Shown here: piece after piece, positions 8,893 through 18,537 of the stretch | Layout of the letters: the number at the start of each line of letters is the position of its first letter | How positions within the stretch are numbered: the first letter of the stretch is position 1 | Translations under genes and position numbers: made by a program | The notes under the pieces: generated by a model | What the model saw: the letters and a program-made list of their open reading frames with translations, nothing else | The model's database searches: none | What the model was told of the DNA's origin: nothing | DNA from: Candidatus Woesearchaeota archaeon | GTDB taxonomy: Archaea > Nanobdellota > Nanobdellia > Woesearchaeales > JAFGUC01 | Assembly (NCBI GenBank): GCA_016938695.1 | Contig: JAFGUC010000043.1 | Span: forward strand, 55,213 to 119,212 | Length of the DNA stretch: 64,000 bases | Direction of reading: 5' to 3'

Positions 8893-10630
8893 AATAATTA
8901 CTGTCTGTTGTGGAAGCGGTTGTAAATCACTTAAATCCTATGAAATAATAAGTAACTTAGAAAAAGAAGCAAAACTACAAAACATCAAAGTCACAGTTAA
9001 AAAAACAGGATGTCATGGATTTTGTGAAAAAGGTCCAATTGTTGTCATAAAACCTGAAGAAATATTGTATTGTCAAGTTAAACCTGAAGATGCTAAAGAA
9101 ATTATAACAAATGTAAAAAACAACACAGTTGTTGATAGATTATTATTCCAAGATATTGATTCAAAAAAAATTCACGTTAAAGATTTAAATTTTTACAAAT
9201 ATCAAACACGTTATGTCCTAAGAAGAACAGGTGACATTGATCCTTTTGATATAAAAGAATATTTAGAAACTGAAGGTTACAAAGCATTAAAAAAAGCTCT
9301 TGAGATTGGTCCTGAAGAAATAATTAAAACAGTAGAATTATCTGGACTAAGAGGACGTGGAGGAGGAGGATTTCCTGCTGCAACTAAATGGGGCTTTTTA
9401 AGAAAAAGTACAGAAGACAAAGTTCTTATTGCGAATGCAGATGAAGGTGATCCAGGATCATTTATGGACCGAACTTTAATGGAAGGAGATCCATTCTCAA
9501 TAATTGAAGGTTTAACAATTGTTGCTTACGCTACTGGAGCAAAAGAAGGTTACATTTATGTTAGAGCTGAATATCCCGAATCAGTAAAGATTCTTAGAAA
9601 TGCTATCAAAATTGCAAAAGAAAATAATTATCTAGGAAATAATATAATGGGTAAAAAAGATTTTAATTTTGATATTAAATTATTTCTTGGAGCAGGTGCT
9701 TTTGTTTGTGGTGAAGAAACTGCTTTAATGAATAGCATTGAAGGAAAAAGAGGAATGCCTAGAATCAAACCACCATTCCCCGCAGATAAAGGTGTTTTTA
9801 AGAAACCAACTAATATTAACAATGTAAAAACGTACGCTTACACAACTCACATCATAAGAGAAGGTCCAGAATCATTTAGCAAATATGGAACTGAAAAAAG
9901 TAAAGGTACCGCAGTTCTTTCATTGACCGGTAACATTAATCACACTGGAATTGTGGAAGTTCCAATGGGTACACCTATCAAAAAAATAGTTTACACTTTA
10001 GGTGGTGGAATTAAGGATAACAAAGAATTCAAAGCAGTATTAACTGGCGGACCTTCAGGTGGCGCAATACCTAAATCAAAAATAAATCTTGGTGTTGACT
10101 ATGAATCGTTAACCGCTGCAGGAAGCATAATGGGTTCTGGTGGATTATTAGTTATTGATGATCAAAATTCAATGGTAGAGATTGCAGATTTTTTCATGCA
10201 ATTTTGTATGGCCGAAAGTTGCGGTAAATGTACACCATGTCGTGAAGGAACTTTACGAATGCACGAGATTCTTGAAAGAATTCTTAATGGAAAAGGAAAA
10301 ATGGATGATTTGACTAAATTAGAAAATCTTGCAAATTTCGTAAAAGAAAATGCTTTGTGTGGTCTTGGTATGACTGCACCAAATCCAGTTCTTACTACTT
10401 TAAAATATTTCAAGAATGAATATTTAGATTTAATAAACAAAAAGAAACCAAAAAAAGCAAAATACACAATAACCGACAAATGCATAGGTTGTGGATTATG
10501 TAAAAAGAATTGTCCAGTTAATGCAATCAATGGAGAACCAAAGAAGAAACATACAATAATACAAGAAAAATGCATTAGTTGTGGAGCATGTTACAATTGT
10601 TGTCCAGTAAAAGCAATCACTAAGGAATAA
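8882..10630 (+). CDS. hydB: NuoF-like NAD(H)/FMN subunit of [FeFe]-hydrogenase (HydB)
   Basis: About 582 residues from the ATG at 8882; an in-frame ATG at 8867 is possible but lies deeper inside hydC. Domains in order: an N-terminal thioredoxin-like [2Fe-2S] domain (CCGSGC and CHGFCEKGP), the NuoF core with GRGGGGFPAATKWG (near residue 158) and NADEGDPGSF (FMN and NADH binding), the N3-type [4Fe-4S] site SCGKCTPCREGT (near 446), and a C-terminal two-cluster ferredoxin (CIGCGLCKKNCP, CISCGACYNCCP). The fused N- and C-terminal Fe-S domains are typical of HydB of trimeric hydrogenases rather than of complex I. It oxidises or reduces NAD(H) and passes electrons to HydA. Confidence 0.93.
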   Translation: MNNKIITVCCGSGCKSLKSYEIISNLEKEAKLQNIKVTVKKTGCHGFCEKGPIVVIKPEEILYCQVKPEDAKEIITNVKNNTVVDRLLFQDIDSKKIHVKDLNFYKYQTRYVLRRTGDIDPFDIKEYLETEGYKALKKALEIGPEEIIKTVELSGLRGRGGGGFPAATKWGFLRKSTEDKVLIANADEGDPGSFMDRTLMEGDPFSIIEGLTIVAYATGAKEGYIYVRAEYPESVKILRNAIKIAKENNYLGNNIMGKKDFNFDIKLFLGAGAFVCGEETALMNSIEGKRGMPRIKPPFPADKGVFKKPTNINNVKTYAYTTHIIREGPESFSKYGTEKSKGTAVLSLTGNINHTGIVEVPMGTPIKKIVYTLGGGIKDNKEFKAVLTGGPSGGAIPKSKINLGVDYESLTAAGSIMGSGGLLVIDDQNSMVEIADFFMQFCMAESCGKCTPCREGTLRMHEILERILNGKGKMDDLTKLENLANFVKENALCGLGMTAPNPVLTTLKYFKNEYLDLINKKKPKKAKYTITDKCIGCGLCKKNCPVNAINGEPKKKHTIIQEKCISCGACYNCCPVKAITKE

Positions 10631-10632
10631 AA

Positions 10633-12354
10633 ATGAAAACCCAAAATTTTATAGTCACATTAAATGGAAAAAAAGTTGAAGGTAAATCCAACGAAACTGT
10701 TTTAGAATTATGCAAAAGAAATAATATAGATATTCCAACTCTTTGTGAATATGAAAGACTAGAACCAATTGGTGCATGTCGATTATGCGTTGTTGAAATT
10801 GAAGGTGCAAGAGGATTGCAAACATCTTGCACAACAAAACTTAGACAAGACATGATTATTAAAACTCATACTCCAAGAGTAATTGATGCAAGACGAACAA
10901 ATTTAAAATTACTTCTTGCAAATCACGATTTAAACTGTACAATTTGTAAAAGAAATCTTGATTGCAAATTACAAAAATATTCTAAAGATTTTTTAATAGA
11001 AGAAAATGAATTTGACAAAGGTTTCAGAAAAAATGAACCAGTAGACGATTCAAGCGTATCAATTAAACGTAATAATAATAAATGTATTCTATGTGAAAGA
11101 TGCGTTAGAGTTTGTAATGAAATTCAAACAGTATACGCAATAGGACTTGAAAAAAGAGGACACCAAACTCACGTAGTTCCTCCACTAGAAAAAGATATGG
11201 CAAATAGTACTTGTGTTAATTGCGGTCAATGTGTCATTGCTTGTCCTGTCGGAGCATTAACTGAAAAAACTGATATCGATGAAGTTGTAAAAGTTCTAAA
11301 TGACGGAACAAAATATCTTATTGCACAAACAGCACCATCTATTAGAGCAACACTTGGAGAATGTTTTGGAATGTCTGCAGGAACTCCAGTAACTAAAAAA
11401 ATGGTTGCTGCATTAAGAGAACTTGGATTCCAAAAAGTTTTTGATACTGATCTAGCTGCAGACATAACAATTATTGAAGAAGCAACAGAATTCATAAAAA
11501 GATTCACAAAAAAACAAAATCTTCCAATGATTACAACATGCTGTCCTGCATGGATAAAATTTGCAGAACAATTCTTCCCAGAACAGCTTAATCATATGTC
11601 AAGTTGCAGAAGTCCACAAGCAATAATGGCATCACTTGTCAAAACATATTTTGCTAAATTAATGAAAATAAAACCTGAAGATATTGTGTTAGTTGACATA
11701 ATGCCATGTACTGCAAAAAAATTCGAGATCAAAAGACCAGAATTTGCAGGAGAAGCAGACTTTGTTTTAACTACTGTTGAACTCGGAAAACTAATAAAAC
11801 AATTCAATATTGATTTTGTAAATTTAAAAGATTCAGACTTTGATAATCCACTTGGAGAATCAACAGGTGCAGGAGTTATTTTCGGTCATACTGGTGGCGT
11901 AATGGAAGCAGCACTAAGAACTGCAGCAGATTGGATTTCAAATAAAAATCTAAAAGAAATTGATTATCACAAAATCAGAGGGATGGACACACTTAAAGAA
12001 GCAGAAGTAACAATTGGAAAAAATACAATTAAGATTGCATGTGTTCAAACTCTGGGTCAAGCTAGAAAAATAATGGACGACATAAAAGCAAATAAGTCTC
12101 CATATGACTTCATTGAAATAATGGCTTGTTTAGGAGGATGTATTGGTGGTGGTGGACAACCACATCCAAGTGACTTCGAACAGCTAAAGCTTAGAACTAA
12201 AGCAATAATTAAAGAAGATGAAGGAAAGGTTATTCGAAAATCTCATAAAAATAAAACTGCTTTAAAAATTTATACAGATTATATCGGTGAATTCGGCGGT
12301 AAAAAAGCTCATCAACTTTTACACACAGAATATACGCCAAGAAAACCTTACTAA
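10633..12354 (+). CDS. hydA: [FeFe]-hydrogenase catalytic subunit (HydA, group A)
   Basis: 573 residues. N-terminal [2Fe-2S] domain (Cys38, Cys49, Cys52, Cys66), a His-ligated NuoG-type cluster (His98, Cys102, Cys105, Cys111), then two [4Fe-4S] clusters (CILCERCVRVC from Cys151; CVNCGQCVIACP). The H-cluster domain has all three signatures: L1 TTCCPAW (near 300), L2 MPCTAKKFE (near 357) and L3 MACLGGCIGGGGQP (near 497). The cysteine that relays protons is present in L1. The C-terminus carries the small-subunit-like tail (GGKKAHQLLHTEY). Catalyses reversible H2 formation. With HydB/HydC it should be NAD(P)-linked and possibly ferredoxin-bifurcating. Maturases HydE, HydF and HydG are not in the window. 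Confidence 0.95.
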   Translation: MKTQNFIVTLNGKKVEGKSNETVLELCKRNNIDIPTLCEYERLEPIGACRLCVVEIEGARGLQTSCTTKLRQDMIIKTHTPRVIDARRTNLKLLLANHDLNCTICKRNLDCKLQKYSKDFLIEENEFDKGFRKNEPVDDSSVSIKRNNNKCILCERCVRVCNEIQTVYAIGLEKRGHQTHVVPPLEKDMANSTCVNCGQCVIACPVGALTEKTDIDEVVKVLNDGTKYLIAQTAPSIRATLGECFGMSAGTPVTKKMVAALRELGFQKVFDTDLAADITIIEEATEFIKRFTKKQNLPMITTCCPAWIKFAEQFFPEQLNHMSSCRSPQAIMASLVKTYFAKLMKIKPEDIVLVDIMPCTAKKFEIKRPEFAGEADFVLTTVELGKLIKQFNIDFVNLKDSDFDNPLGESTGAGVIFGHTGGVMEAALRTAADWISNKNLKEIDYHKIRGMDTLKEAEVTIGKNTIKIACVQTLGQARKIMDDIKANKSPYDFIEIMACLGGCIGGGGQPHPSDFEQLKLRTKAIIKEDEGKVIRKSHKNKTALKIYTDYIGEFGGKKAHQLLHTEYTPRKPY

Positions 12355-13059
12355 TTATTTTTTTGAATTTTCTTTTTCAATAACCAAATTAAATATGTCT
12401 TCAGAACTATAGCCTTCTGATAAAAATCTATAATAAAACCATTGCTTAAACATTTCAAAATACTTCACTATACCATCCTGTTTTTCTAAAATCATCATAT
12501 CAAAATCAAATTCACTCTGTAATTTTTTATACTCTTCATTTTTTACATAAGGAATTATATTTACTGCTAATTCTTCAAGTAAGTCGTCAGTTGGAAATGA
12601 ATGTACAGTATTACAAATAATTTCAGTAAAATCACTAACAAATTCATTTCGATCCGAAAAATTTGAATACGATAACACCATTTTTTCTATTGAATGAAAA
12701 GATATCCCAGTATCAACAAGAGACTCAGCCAATTCAAATAAAGAATTTCCCAAAGCAAGATGTGTTGTTTTAGAATTACAAACACGTCTCAAATTAGATA
12801 TATAATTACAAGCAAAATCAGAATTAAAATTCCTATTCTCAAAATAAAAAAATAAATTCAATGAAGTCCTAAAAATATCTGTATTCTTACTCATCCGAGC
12901 GTATCCTGCAAAACTTTCATAAAATCTCAAAAATCTGGAAATAGATGACGGTTCATAAGAATCTTTAAACAAAAAAAAATCCGCGCCCATTTGTGCATCG
13001 GATTCTGATAAAAAATAATTTTTCTCAAGTTTTTGCTTAAAAGAATCATACTTTTCCAT
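12355..13059 (-). CDS. Uncharacterised helical protein downstream of the M48 protease
   Basis: I do not recognise this 234-residue protein. It appears wholly helical and is rich in Phe, Tyr and Ser, with many aromatic residues on likely helix faces (FLRFYESFAGYARM, YFEMFKQWFYYRFL). There is no signal peptide, membrane segment or metal motif. It lies 7 bp after the M48 protease gene in the same direction, so the two are likely cotranscribed. Its stop directly abuts the hydA stop from the other strand. Function unknown. Confidence 0.6.
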   Translation of the reverse strand: MEKYDSFKQKLEKNYFLSESDAQMGADFFLFKDSYEPSSISRFLRFYESFAGYARMSKNTDIFRTSLNLFFYFENRNFNSDFACNYISNLRRVCNSKTTHLALGNSLFELAESLVDTGISFHSIEKMVLSYSNFSDRNEFVSDFTEIICNTVHSFPTDDLLEELAVNIIPYVKNEEYKKLQSEFDFDMMILEKQDGIVKYFEMFKQWFYYRFLSEGYSSEDIFNLVIEKENSKK

Positions 13060-13066
13060 TCTTATC

Positions 13067-14695
13067 TCAAATTAAAAATCCAATCACTGCCAACAGTACA
13101 GAACTAAATACAACTCCAACTAAAGACCAAAATCTTACAGACCCTGAAAACTTTGATGAAGATGATTTGTATTGCTGCAATTCAATATGATGTGTAGCAC
13201 CACGCAAAAACCAACCGTCAACTTTTGATTCAACACCTTTTAATTTCTCAAGTTTACTAAATGCAAACATCAAATTTCCAATAAAGGGAATTTTACTCTC
13301 ATAATTCAAATAAATTATACCTGTTGAATCCTGATACATCATATCTTCAGATACAATTAAACCAGGAATACCTCTTCCAATCACTTTACCATCAAGCATA
13401 ACTGGTTTTCCTCGAACAGGTGATGCGTACAAATCACCCATCAATTCTAAAGTGTTCATTCCTATAAATTTCTTCATAGGATACATATAATTGACTTTAA
13501 CCAAAGAAATCAAGAAATATATACCTGCAACAATTAATGGAAAATACATCCAAGGCAAAAATCCAACAAACCTATTAAAAATTATCGCACCTAAACCAAC
13601 AATAAAAACAACTCGTGGTAAATATGCCACAAAGATATCACTGAAAAAATTAGACCATAATTTTCCAAAATTAACCTTTGTTTCTTTAATTATTTTATCA
13701 AAATTAAATTCAGAAGATTTAAACACTTTTGATAGACGTCTAATTCTTTTGCCAATTAAAGGATGTGTTGATTTTAATTCTAGTAAACCAGCCCAAGGAT
13801 TGACAATATCAAATAGCAATGCCTTTTCAAGTAAACTCTTTTTTTTGTTTGTATTCAAAAAAGTAAGTCCAGTATCATTTGCAGATTTAACATCAAATAT
13901 TCCTAGAGATCGAGTGCTATTAAGCAAACGTGCAGTCTTCTCAGAATCAGGAACCTGAACAATTCCATAAGCAATTTTAATTAATGCTGAAGATAGTAAA
14001 TCAGAATTACCCATTTCTTTTGCACTAAATTCATCTGCATAATATTCTCGCAATCGACTTAAAAAAAGTACTACATAAGTTCCAATTACATAAAAAACGT
14101 AAGAAACAATAGCAACAATTAACCAAATACCCTTTGTCTTATCTTTTGATGAACCACCTTTTGATCTCAATGACATTCTAGAAAATATATATAACTCATA
14201 AATGACTTGTAACAAAGTTGCAGCAATAGTCATTACAATAAAATCTCTGTGAATTACATGTCCAGCTTCATGAGCCAGAACAGATGCAACTTCATCATCA
14301 GATAAAAAATGAGTTAAACCCTTAGTATAAACAATTCTTGCATTATTTCGAGTAGAACCATAAGTAAAAGCAGTTGGATTCAAATCATCAATTATTCCAA
14401 TTCGCGGATATTTTATTTTATATTTATCACAAATACTCTTTAATTTTTTAATATAAGATTTGTCAGACAATTCATCTAAAGTATAAAATTTAACACGATA
14501 AATCCATTTATACATAAAATCAGATATTATCGGAGATAAAAATAACATCACAAAATTAAACAACACAGTAAGACCAATCATTAAACCTAATGAAACTGAG
14601 CCTTGCAAATACAAAACTGCAAAAACTATTGCAAAAACAAAACCACTTAATATTCCCAGAACACTAAGTGAAGCCAACATTAAACCAACTGCCAT
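13067..14695 (-). CDS. HtpX-like M48 membrane metalloprotease with C-terminal extension
   Basis: 542 residues. Two N-terminal transmembrane segments (residues about 5-30 and 36-58), then the zinc site HEAGH (His142, Glu143, His146), with the third ligand probably Glu in REYYADEFSAKEMG. Two further hydrophobic pairs follow (near 195-215 and 345-385). Residues after about 400 form a separate domain (SPVRGKPVMLDGKVIGRGIP, SEDMMYQDSTGIIYLNYES) ending in a final membrane segment. Many archaeal HtpX homologues have this tail, which may be a substrate-binding domain. Likely role: quality control of membrane proteins. HtpX of bacteria is shorter, near 290 residues. Confidence 0.88.
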   Translation of the reverse strand: MAVGLMLASLSVLGILSGFVFAIVFAVLYLQGSVSLGLMIGLTVLFNFVMLFLSPIISDFMYKWIYRVKFYTLDELSDKSYIKKLKSICDKYKIKYPRIGIIDDLNPTAFTYGSTRNNARIVYTKGLTHFLSDDEVASVLAHEAGHVIHRDFIVMTIAATLLQVIYELYIFSRMSLRSKGGSSKDKTKGIWLIVAIVSYVFYVIGTYVVLFLSRLREYYADEFSAKEMGNSDLLSSALIKIAYGIVQVPDSEKTARLLNSTRSLGIFDVKSANDTGLTFLNTNKKKSLLEKALLFDIVNPWAGLLELKSTHPLIGKRIRRLSKVFKSSEFNFDKIIKETKVNFGKLWSNFFSDIFVAYLPRVVFIVGLGAIIFNRFVGFLPWMYFPLIVAGIYFLISLVKVNYMYPMKKFIGMNTLELMGDLYASPVRGKPVMLDGKVIGRGIPGLIVSEDMMYQDSTGIIYLNYESKIPFIGNLMFAFSKLEKLKGVESKVDGWFLRGATHHIELQQYKSSSSKFSGSVRFWSLVGVVFSSVLLAVIGFLI

Positions 14696-14749
14696 AGCAC
14701 CAAAAAAAACAGCATAATTTATAAATATATATCTTAAAAAACAACGAAA

Positions 14750-15358
14750 ATGATTAGCGATAATGCATTTTATAAAAGAAAAAAATACATCCTAGAAAAG
14801 CTAAAACAAAACGACAAATCCAGACAAGGACATGTAGATGAAGAGATAATATACTTAGTAAATACAATTAATGATAAAAAGAATATTTACACAACAAGTT
14901 CTTGTGCAGGACGAATTCTAGTAACATTTAGACCAGAAACAAAAAATAAAGCAGATGTAATATGGGTGTATAAATCACATAAACCATCTGAATTTGAAAC
15001 AATAATTAAACAAACAAAAGAATTTGTAGAGTCAAACACAAAAAAAGGACTTCTATCATTCAAACAAGAACCAATGATAATTCACGTTGCTACAAAAGAT
15101 ATAGAAACAGCACACGAATTAATTACCATTGCATGTGATTCTGGATTCAAAAAAAAAGGAGTTATTTCTATTGGAAAAAGAATAATAACTGAAATCACAT
15201 CTAGTAAAACAATCGAATTTCCAATTGGAGAAGACAATAAAATTTACTGCGACGAGAATCATCTTAAATGGATAATAAACAAAGCAAATCAAAATATCAA
15301 AACTAACAAAACAATGATTGACAAACTTGAAAAAACAATAAAACAAAAAGATATTTAA
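14750..15358 (+). CDS. taw3: tRNA(Phe) wyosine N4-methyltransferase Taw3
   Basis: 202 residues of the TYW3/Taw3 family. The signature TTSSCAGRILVTFRPE is followed by ADVIWVYKSHKP and IHVATKDIETAHELITIA. Taw3 methylates N4 of the 4-demethylwyosine derivative at G37 of tRNA(Phe), using SAM. The tRNA-Phe gene in this window (43927-44000) has the required G37. No other wyosine genes (taw1, taw2) are seen here. It starts divergently from the M48 protease gene across a 54-bp gap containing a TATA-like ATTTATAAATATA. Confidence 0.88.
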   Translation: MISDNAFYKRKKYILEKLKQNDKSRQGHVDEEIIYLVNTINDKKNIYTTSSCAGRILVTFRPETKNKADVIWVYKSHKPSEFETIIKQTKEFVESNTKKGLLSFKQEPMIIHVATKDIETAHELITIACDSGFKKKGVISIGKRIITEITSSKTIEFPIGEDNKIYCDENHLKWIINKANQNIKTNKTMIDKLEKTIKQKDI

Positions 15359-15396
15359 AGAAAACGACCCATATATAAAAAAGAGGTGAGCAATTT

Positions 15397-15729
15397 ATGC
15401 CTGCAAAAAAAACAACTAATGATACAAATAATTCTACAGTTAAAGAAGAAGCTGTTGTAAAAGATCTTGAAAAGAAACTAAATTCGTATCTAACTAAGAT
15501 TTTTGGAAAAACTACTGATGTTGAAGAACTAAAACAAAAAGCTACAACATTGATTTCAGACAAAACTGAAAAAACTAAAAAGAATATGCAAGAGCTTCAT
15601 GATCTTGTTAAAAAACATCCTACTGCAAGTCTTGTTATCGCAGCACTTGCTGGAGCTGGCTTAGGTTCATTATCAACCAAAGTTAAAGCAAAAAAAGCTG
15701 CTAAAATCGCAGTTAAAAACAAAAAGTAG
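15397..15729 (+). CDS. ElaB/DUF883-like small protein with C-terminal hydrophobic glycine segment
   Basis: 110 residues. A charged helical region (residues about 15-75, probably coiled coil) is followed by HPTASLVIAALAGAGLGSL and a Lys/Ala-rich tail. This layout resembles ElaB/YqjD (DUF883) proteins, which are tail-anchored. The resemblance is in pattern only. A strong ribosome site GAGGTGA lies 7 bp before the ATG. The next gene encodes a small two-helix membrane protein whose ribosome site overlaps this stop, so the two are co-translated and probably act together at the membrane. Confidence 0.65.
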   Translation: MPAKKTTNDTNNSTVKEEAVVKDLEKKLNSYLTKIFGKTTDVEELKQKATTLISDKTEKTKKNMQELHDLVKKHPTASLVIAALAGAGLGSLSTKVKAKKAAKIAVKNKK

Positions 15730-15741
15730 GTGATTGTAATA

Positions 15742-16014
15742 TTGAATGAAATCCTAGGCGAAATCGGAAAAGAATTTATCAAAAACATTGCTGATAACGT
15801 CGTAGGAAAAATTCTTAACAATCTAAAAAAGGCAGCAATAAAATTAAGCCTTTTCATTGTTTTTCTACTTTCTTCAATTATTTTTGCAGTTCAAGGAACT
15901 GTACAACTTTTATCAAAAATTCATTGGATGGAATCAGGATTAGGATTCATAATTTTCGCAATTATATTCTTTATGGCAGCAATTCTACTTCTTCGCTCGA
16001 CAAAAAACCAATAA
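15742..16014 (+). CDS. Small two-helix membrane protein
   Basis: The start is best placed at the TTG at 15742. The ribosome site TAGGTGA (15727-15733) includes the upstream stop and lies 8 bp before it, whereas the GTG at 15730 is part of that site. The product has about 90 residues: an amphipathic N-terminal helix, then two transmembrane segments (SLFIVFLLSSIIFAVQG and a FIIFAIIFFMAAILLL stretch). It resembles small holin-like or DUF1469-type proteins only in layout. Coupled to the ElaB-like gene. Function unknown. Confidence 0.6.
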   Translation: MNEILGEIGKEFIKNIADNVVGKILNNLKKAAIKLSLFIVFLLSSIIFAVQGTVQLLSKIHWMESGLGFIIFAIIFFMAAILLLRSTKNQ

Positions 16015-16048
16015 AATAGTAATTTCCATTTTACAGTACTAACAAATC

Positions 16049-16098
16049 TTTATAAAATTAAAAACTTTTAACAAACAAAGGTCTTTAAAAAAGAGGTG
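16049..16098 (+). promoter_or_regulatory. Promoter and ribosome site of PEP synthase
   Basis: TATA box TTTATAAAA at 16049-16057 and a ribosome site GAGGTG at 16093-16098, 10 bp before the ATG at 16109. A start of transcription near 16080 would leave a leader of about 30 nt, so this is a leadered mRNA. Confidence 0.55.
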
Positions 16099-16108
16099 TC
16101 ATAGTTTT

Positions 16109-18514
16109 ATGGATAAAAATACAGCATTTATTCTTTGGTTCGATCAATTAGGTATTGAAGACGTTCCGTTAGTCGGTGGTAAAAACGCATCACTCGGTGA
16201 AATGTACCGAAATTTAACTCCAAAAGGAGTAAATATTCCAAACGGTTTTGCAGTTACCGCACAAGCATATCATTATTTCCTAGAAAAAGCAGGAATCAAA
16301 CAAAGAATAAAAGATATTCTAAAAGACCTTGACACTACAGACATGAATAATCTCTCGACAAGAGGAGAAAAAGTTAGACAAACTATTCTTTCTGCAGAAT
16401 TTCCTCAAGACCTAAAAGACGCTATTCTAGAAGGATACTATCACATGCAAATCCAATATGGACAACATTGTGATGTTGCTGTAAGAAGTTCAGCTACTGC
16501 TGAAGATTTACCTGATGCAAGTTTTGCAGGTCAACAAGAAACATATCTTAACATTAAAGGCGATGCAATGATTCTAGATGCATGTAAAAGATGTATGGCA
16601 TCATTGTTTACAAACAGGGCAATAAGTTACAGAGTCGATAAAGGTTTTGACCATTTCTCAATTGGACTTTCAATTGGAGTTCAAAAGATGGTTAGAAGCG
16701 ACAAAGCATGTAGCGGAGTTATGTTTTCAATTGATACTGAATCAGGATTTAAAGATGCAGCATTCATTACAGGAGCATATGGTCTTGGAGAAAATGTTGT
16801 TCAAGGAGCAGTAAACCCTGATGAATTTTATGTTTTCAAACCAACTCTAAAAGAAGGATTCAAACCAATCATTTCTAAGAAAGTTGGAGAAAAAGCAATC
16901 AAAATGATTTACAACAACGACGGAGTTAAACCTGTTAAAAATGTTCCTGTCGCTGAAAATGATCGTAAATTATTCGTTTTAAAAGATGAAGAAGTATTAA
17001 CTTTAGCTAGATGGGCATGCATCATCGAAGATCACTATTCCGACAAAGCAGGTAAATTTAAACCAATGGATATGGAATGGGCAAAAGATGGTGACAGCAA
17101 TCAACTATTTATTGTTCAAGCTAGACCTGAAACAGTTCAATCTAGAAAAGATGTAAATGTTCTAGAAGAATTTGTTCTAAACGAAAAAGGTAAAATCCTT
17201 GTTGAAGGAAAAAGCGTTGGAGCAAAAATTGGTGCTGGTAAAGCTAATGTAATTAAAGATGTTCACAACATAAGCCAATTCAAAAAAGGAGAAGTTCTTG
17301 TTACTGACATGACTGACCCAGATTGGGAACCAATCATGAAGATTGCATCTGCAATTGTAACAAACAGAGGAGGAAGAACTTGCCACGCAGCAATTATTTC
17401 ACGTGAACTTGGTATCCCTTGTGTTGTTGGAACTGACGACGGAACTGATAAAATTACACAAGGTCAAGAAATAACAGTTTCATGTGCTGAAGGAGACAGT
17501 GGTTATGTTTATGAAGGAATACTTAACTTTGAAATTAAAAAACAAAATTTAAGTGAACTTCCGCCTACAAAAACACACATAATGATGAACCTTGCAACAC
17601 CTGAACAAGCGTTTGCACAAAGTTTTATTCCAAATGACGGTGTAGGATTATGTAGAGAAGAATTTGTTATTAACTCATATATTAAAGTTCATCCATTAGC
17701 ACTAAGAGATTTCTACGAACTTAAAGACGAAGATCTCAAAAAAACTATTGGCGAAATAACTTGGGGATATGAAGATAAATCTAAATTTTTCATTGACAAA
17801 TTAGCAGAAGGAATAGGAAGAATTGCAGCAGCATTTTATCCTAAACCAGTAATTGTTAGAATGAGTGATTTTAAAACAAACGAATATGCTAACTTAATCG
17901 GTGGAAAACTATACGAACCAACTGAAGACAACCCAATGATTGGTTGGAGAGGAGCTTCAAGATATTACGAAGGAAGTTACAAAGTTGGTTTTGAATTAGA
18001 ATGCCAAGCAATGAGAAAAATCAGAGACGAATTTGGCCTTAAGAATGTTAAATTAATGATTCCATTCTGTCGAACTTTAGAAGAAGCAAGAAAAGTAATA
18101 GAAATAATGAATCAACAAGGATTAAAACAAGGACAAGATGGACTTGAAATTTATGGAATGTGTGAAATTCCATCAAACGTCATTCTTGCTGAAAAATTCC
18201 TATCTATTTTCGATGGATTTTCAATTGGAACAAATGATCTAACACAATTAACTTTAGGTCTAGACAGAGATTCTGAAATTGTAGCACACATCTACGATGA
18301 ACGAGACGAAGCAGTAAAATACTTAGTCAAACAAGTTGTAGACACTGCAAACAGACTTGGAAAATATATCGGACTTTGCGGACAAGCACCAAGCGATAAA
18401 CCAGACTTCGCAGAATTCTTAGTAGATATAGGAATCCAGTCAATGAGTCTTAACCCTGATACAGTTATCAAAACAAGACTTATGGTTTCAGAAAAAGAGA
18501 AAAATAAAAAATAA
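16109..18514 (+). CDS. ppsA: Phosphoenolpyruvate synthase
   Basis: 801 residues, full length. N-terminal ATP-grasp domain opening with VGGKNASLGEMY and containing VRSSATAEDLPDASFAGQQE. Swivelling phosphohistidine domain with GGRTCHAAII (His426). C-terminal TIM-barrel PEP/pyruvate domain with the closing block LCGQAPSDKPDFAEFLVDIG (near 755). The enzyme converts pyruvate, ATP and water to PEP, AMP and phosphate, feeding gluconeogenesis. In fermentative archaea it can also run towards ATP formation. In this window it links pyruvate to the glycogen synthesis genes at 22-25 kb. Single gene, own promoter. Confidence 0.95.
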   Translation: MDKNTAFILWFDQLGIEDVPLVGGKNASLGEMYRNLTPKGVNIPNGFAVTAQAYHYFLEKAGIKQRIKDILKDLDTTDMNNLSTRGEKVRQTILSAEFPQDLKDAILEGYYHMQIQYGQHCDVAVRSSATAEDLPDASFAGQQETYLNIKGDAMILDACKRCMASLFTNRAISYRVDKGFDHFSIGLSIGVQKMVRSDKACSGVMFSIDTESGFKDAAFITGAYGLGENVVQGAVNPDEFYVFKPTLKEGFKPIISKKVGEKAIKMIYNNDGVKPVKNVPVAENDRKLFVLKDEEVLTLARWACIIEDHYSDKAGKFKPMDMEWAKDGDSNQLFIVQARPETVQSRKDVNVLEEFVLNEKGKILVEGKSVGAKIGAGKANVIKDVHNISQFKKGEVLVTDMTDPDWEPIMKIASAIVTNRGGRTCHAAIISRELGIPCVVGTDDGTDKITQGQEITVSCAEGDSGYVYEGILNFEIKKQNLSELPPTKTHIMMNLATPEQAFAQSFIPNDGVGLCREEFVINSYIKVHPLALRDFYELKDEDLKKTIGEITWGYEDKSKFFIDKLAEGIGRIAAAFYPKPVIVRMSDFKTNEYANLIGGKLYEPTEDNPMIGWRGASRYYEGSYKVGFELECQAMRKIRDEFGLKNVKLMIPFCRTLEEARKVIEIMNQQGLKQGQDGLEIYGMCEIPSNVILAEKFLSIFDGFSIGTNDLTQLTLGLDRDSEIVAHIYDERDEAVKYLVKQVVDTANRLGKYIGLCGQAPSDKPDFAEFLVDIGIQSMSLNPDTVIKTRLMVSEKEKNKK

Positions 18515-18537
18515 TTTTTTTTCTTTGATTAATTTTT

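Noticed and set aside
8425..12354. Complex I fragment instead of hydrogenase
   Set aside because: The third subunit has all H-cluster motifs (L1, L2, L3), which NuoG lacks.
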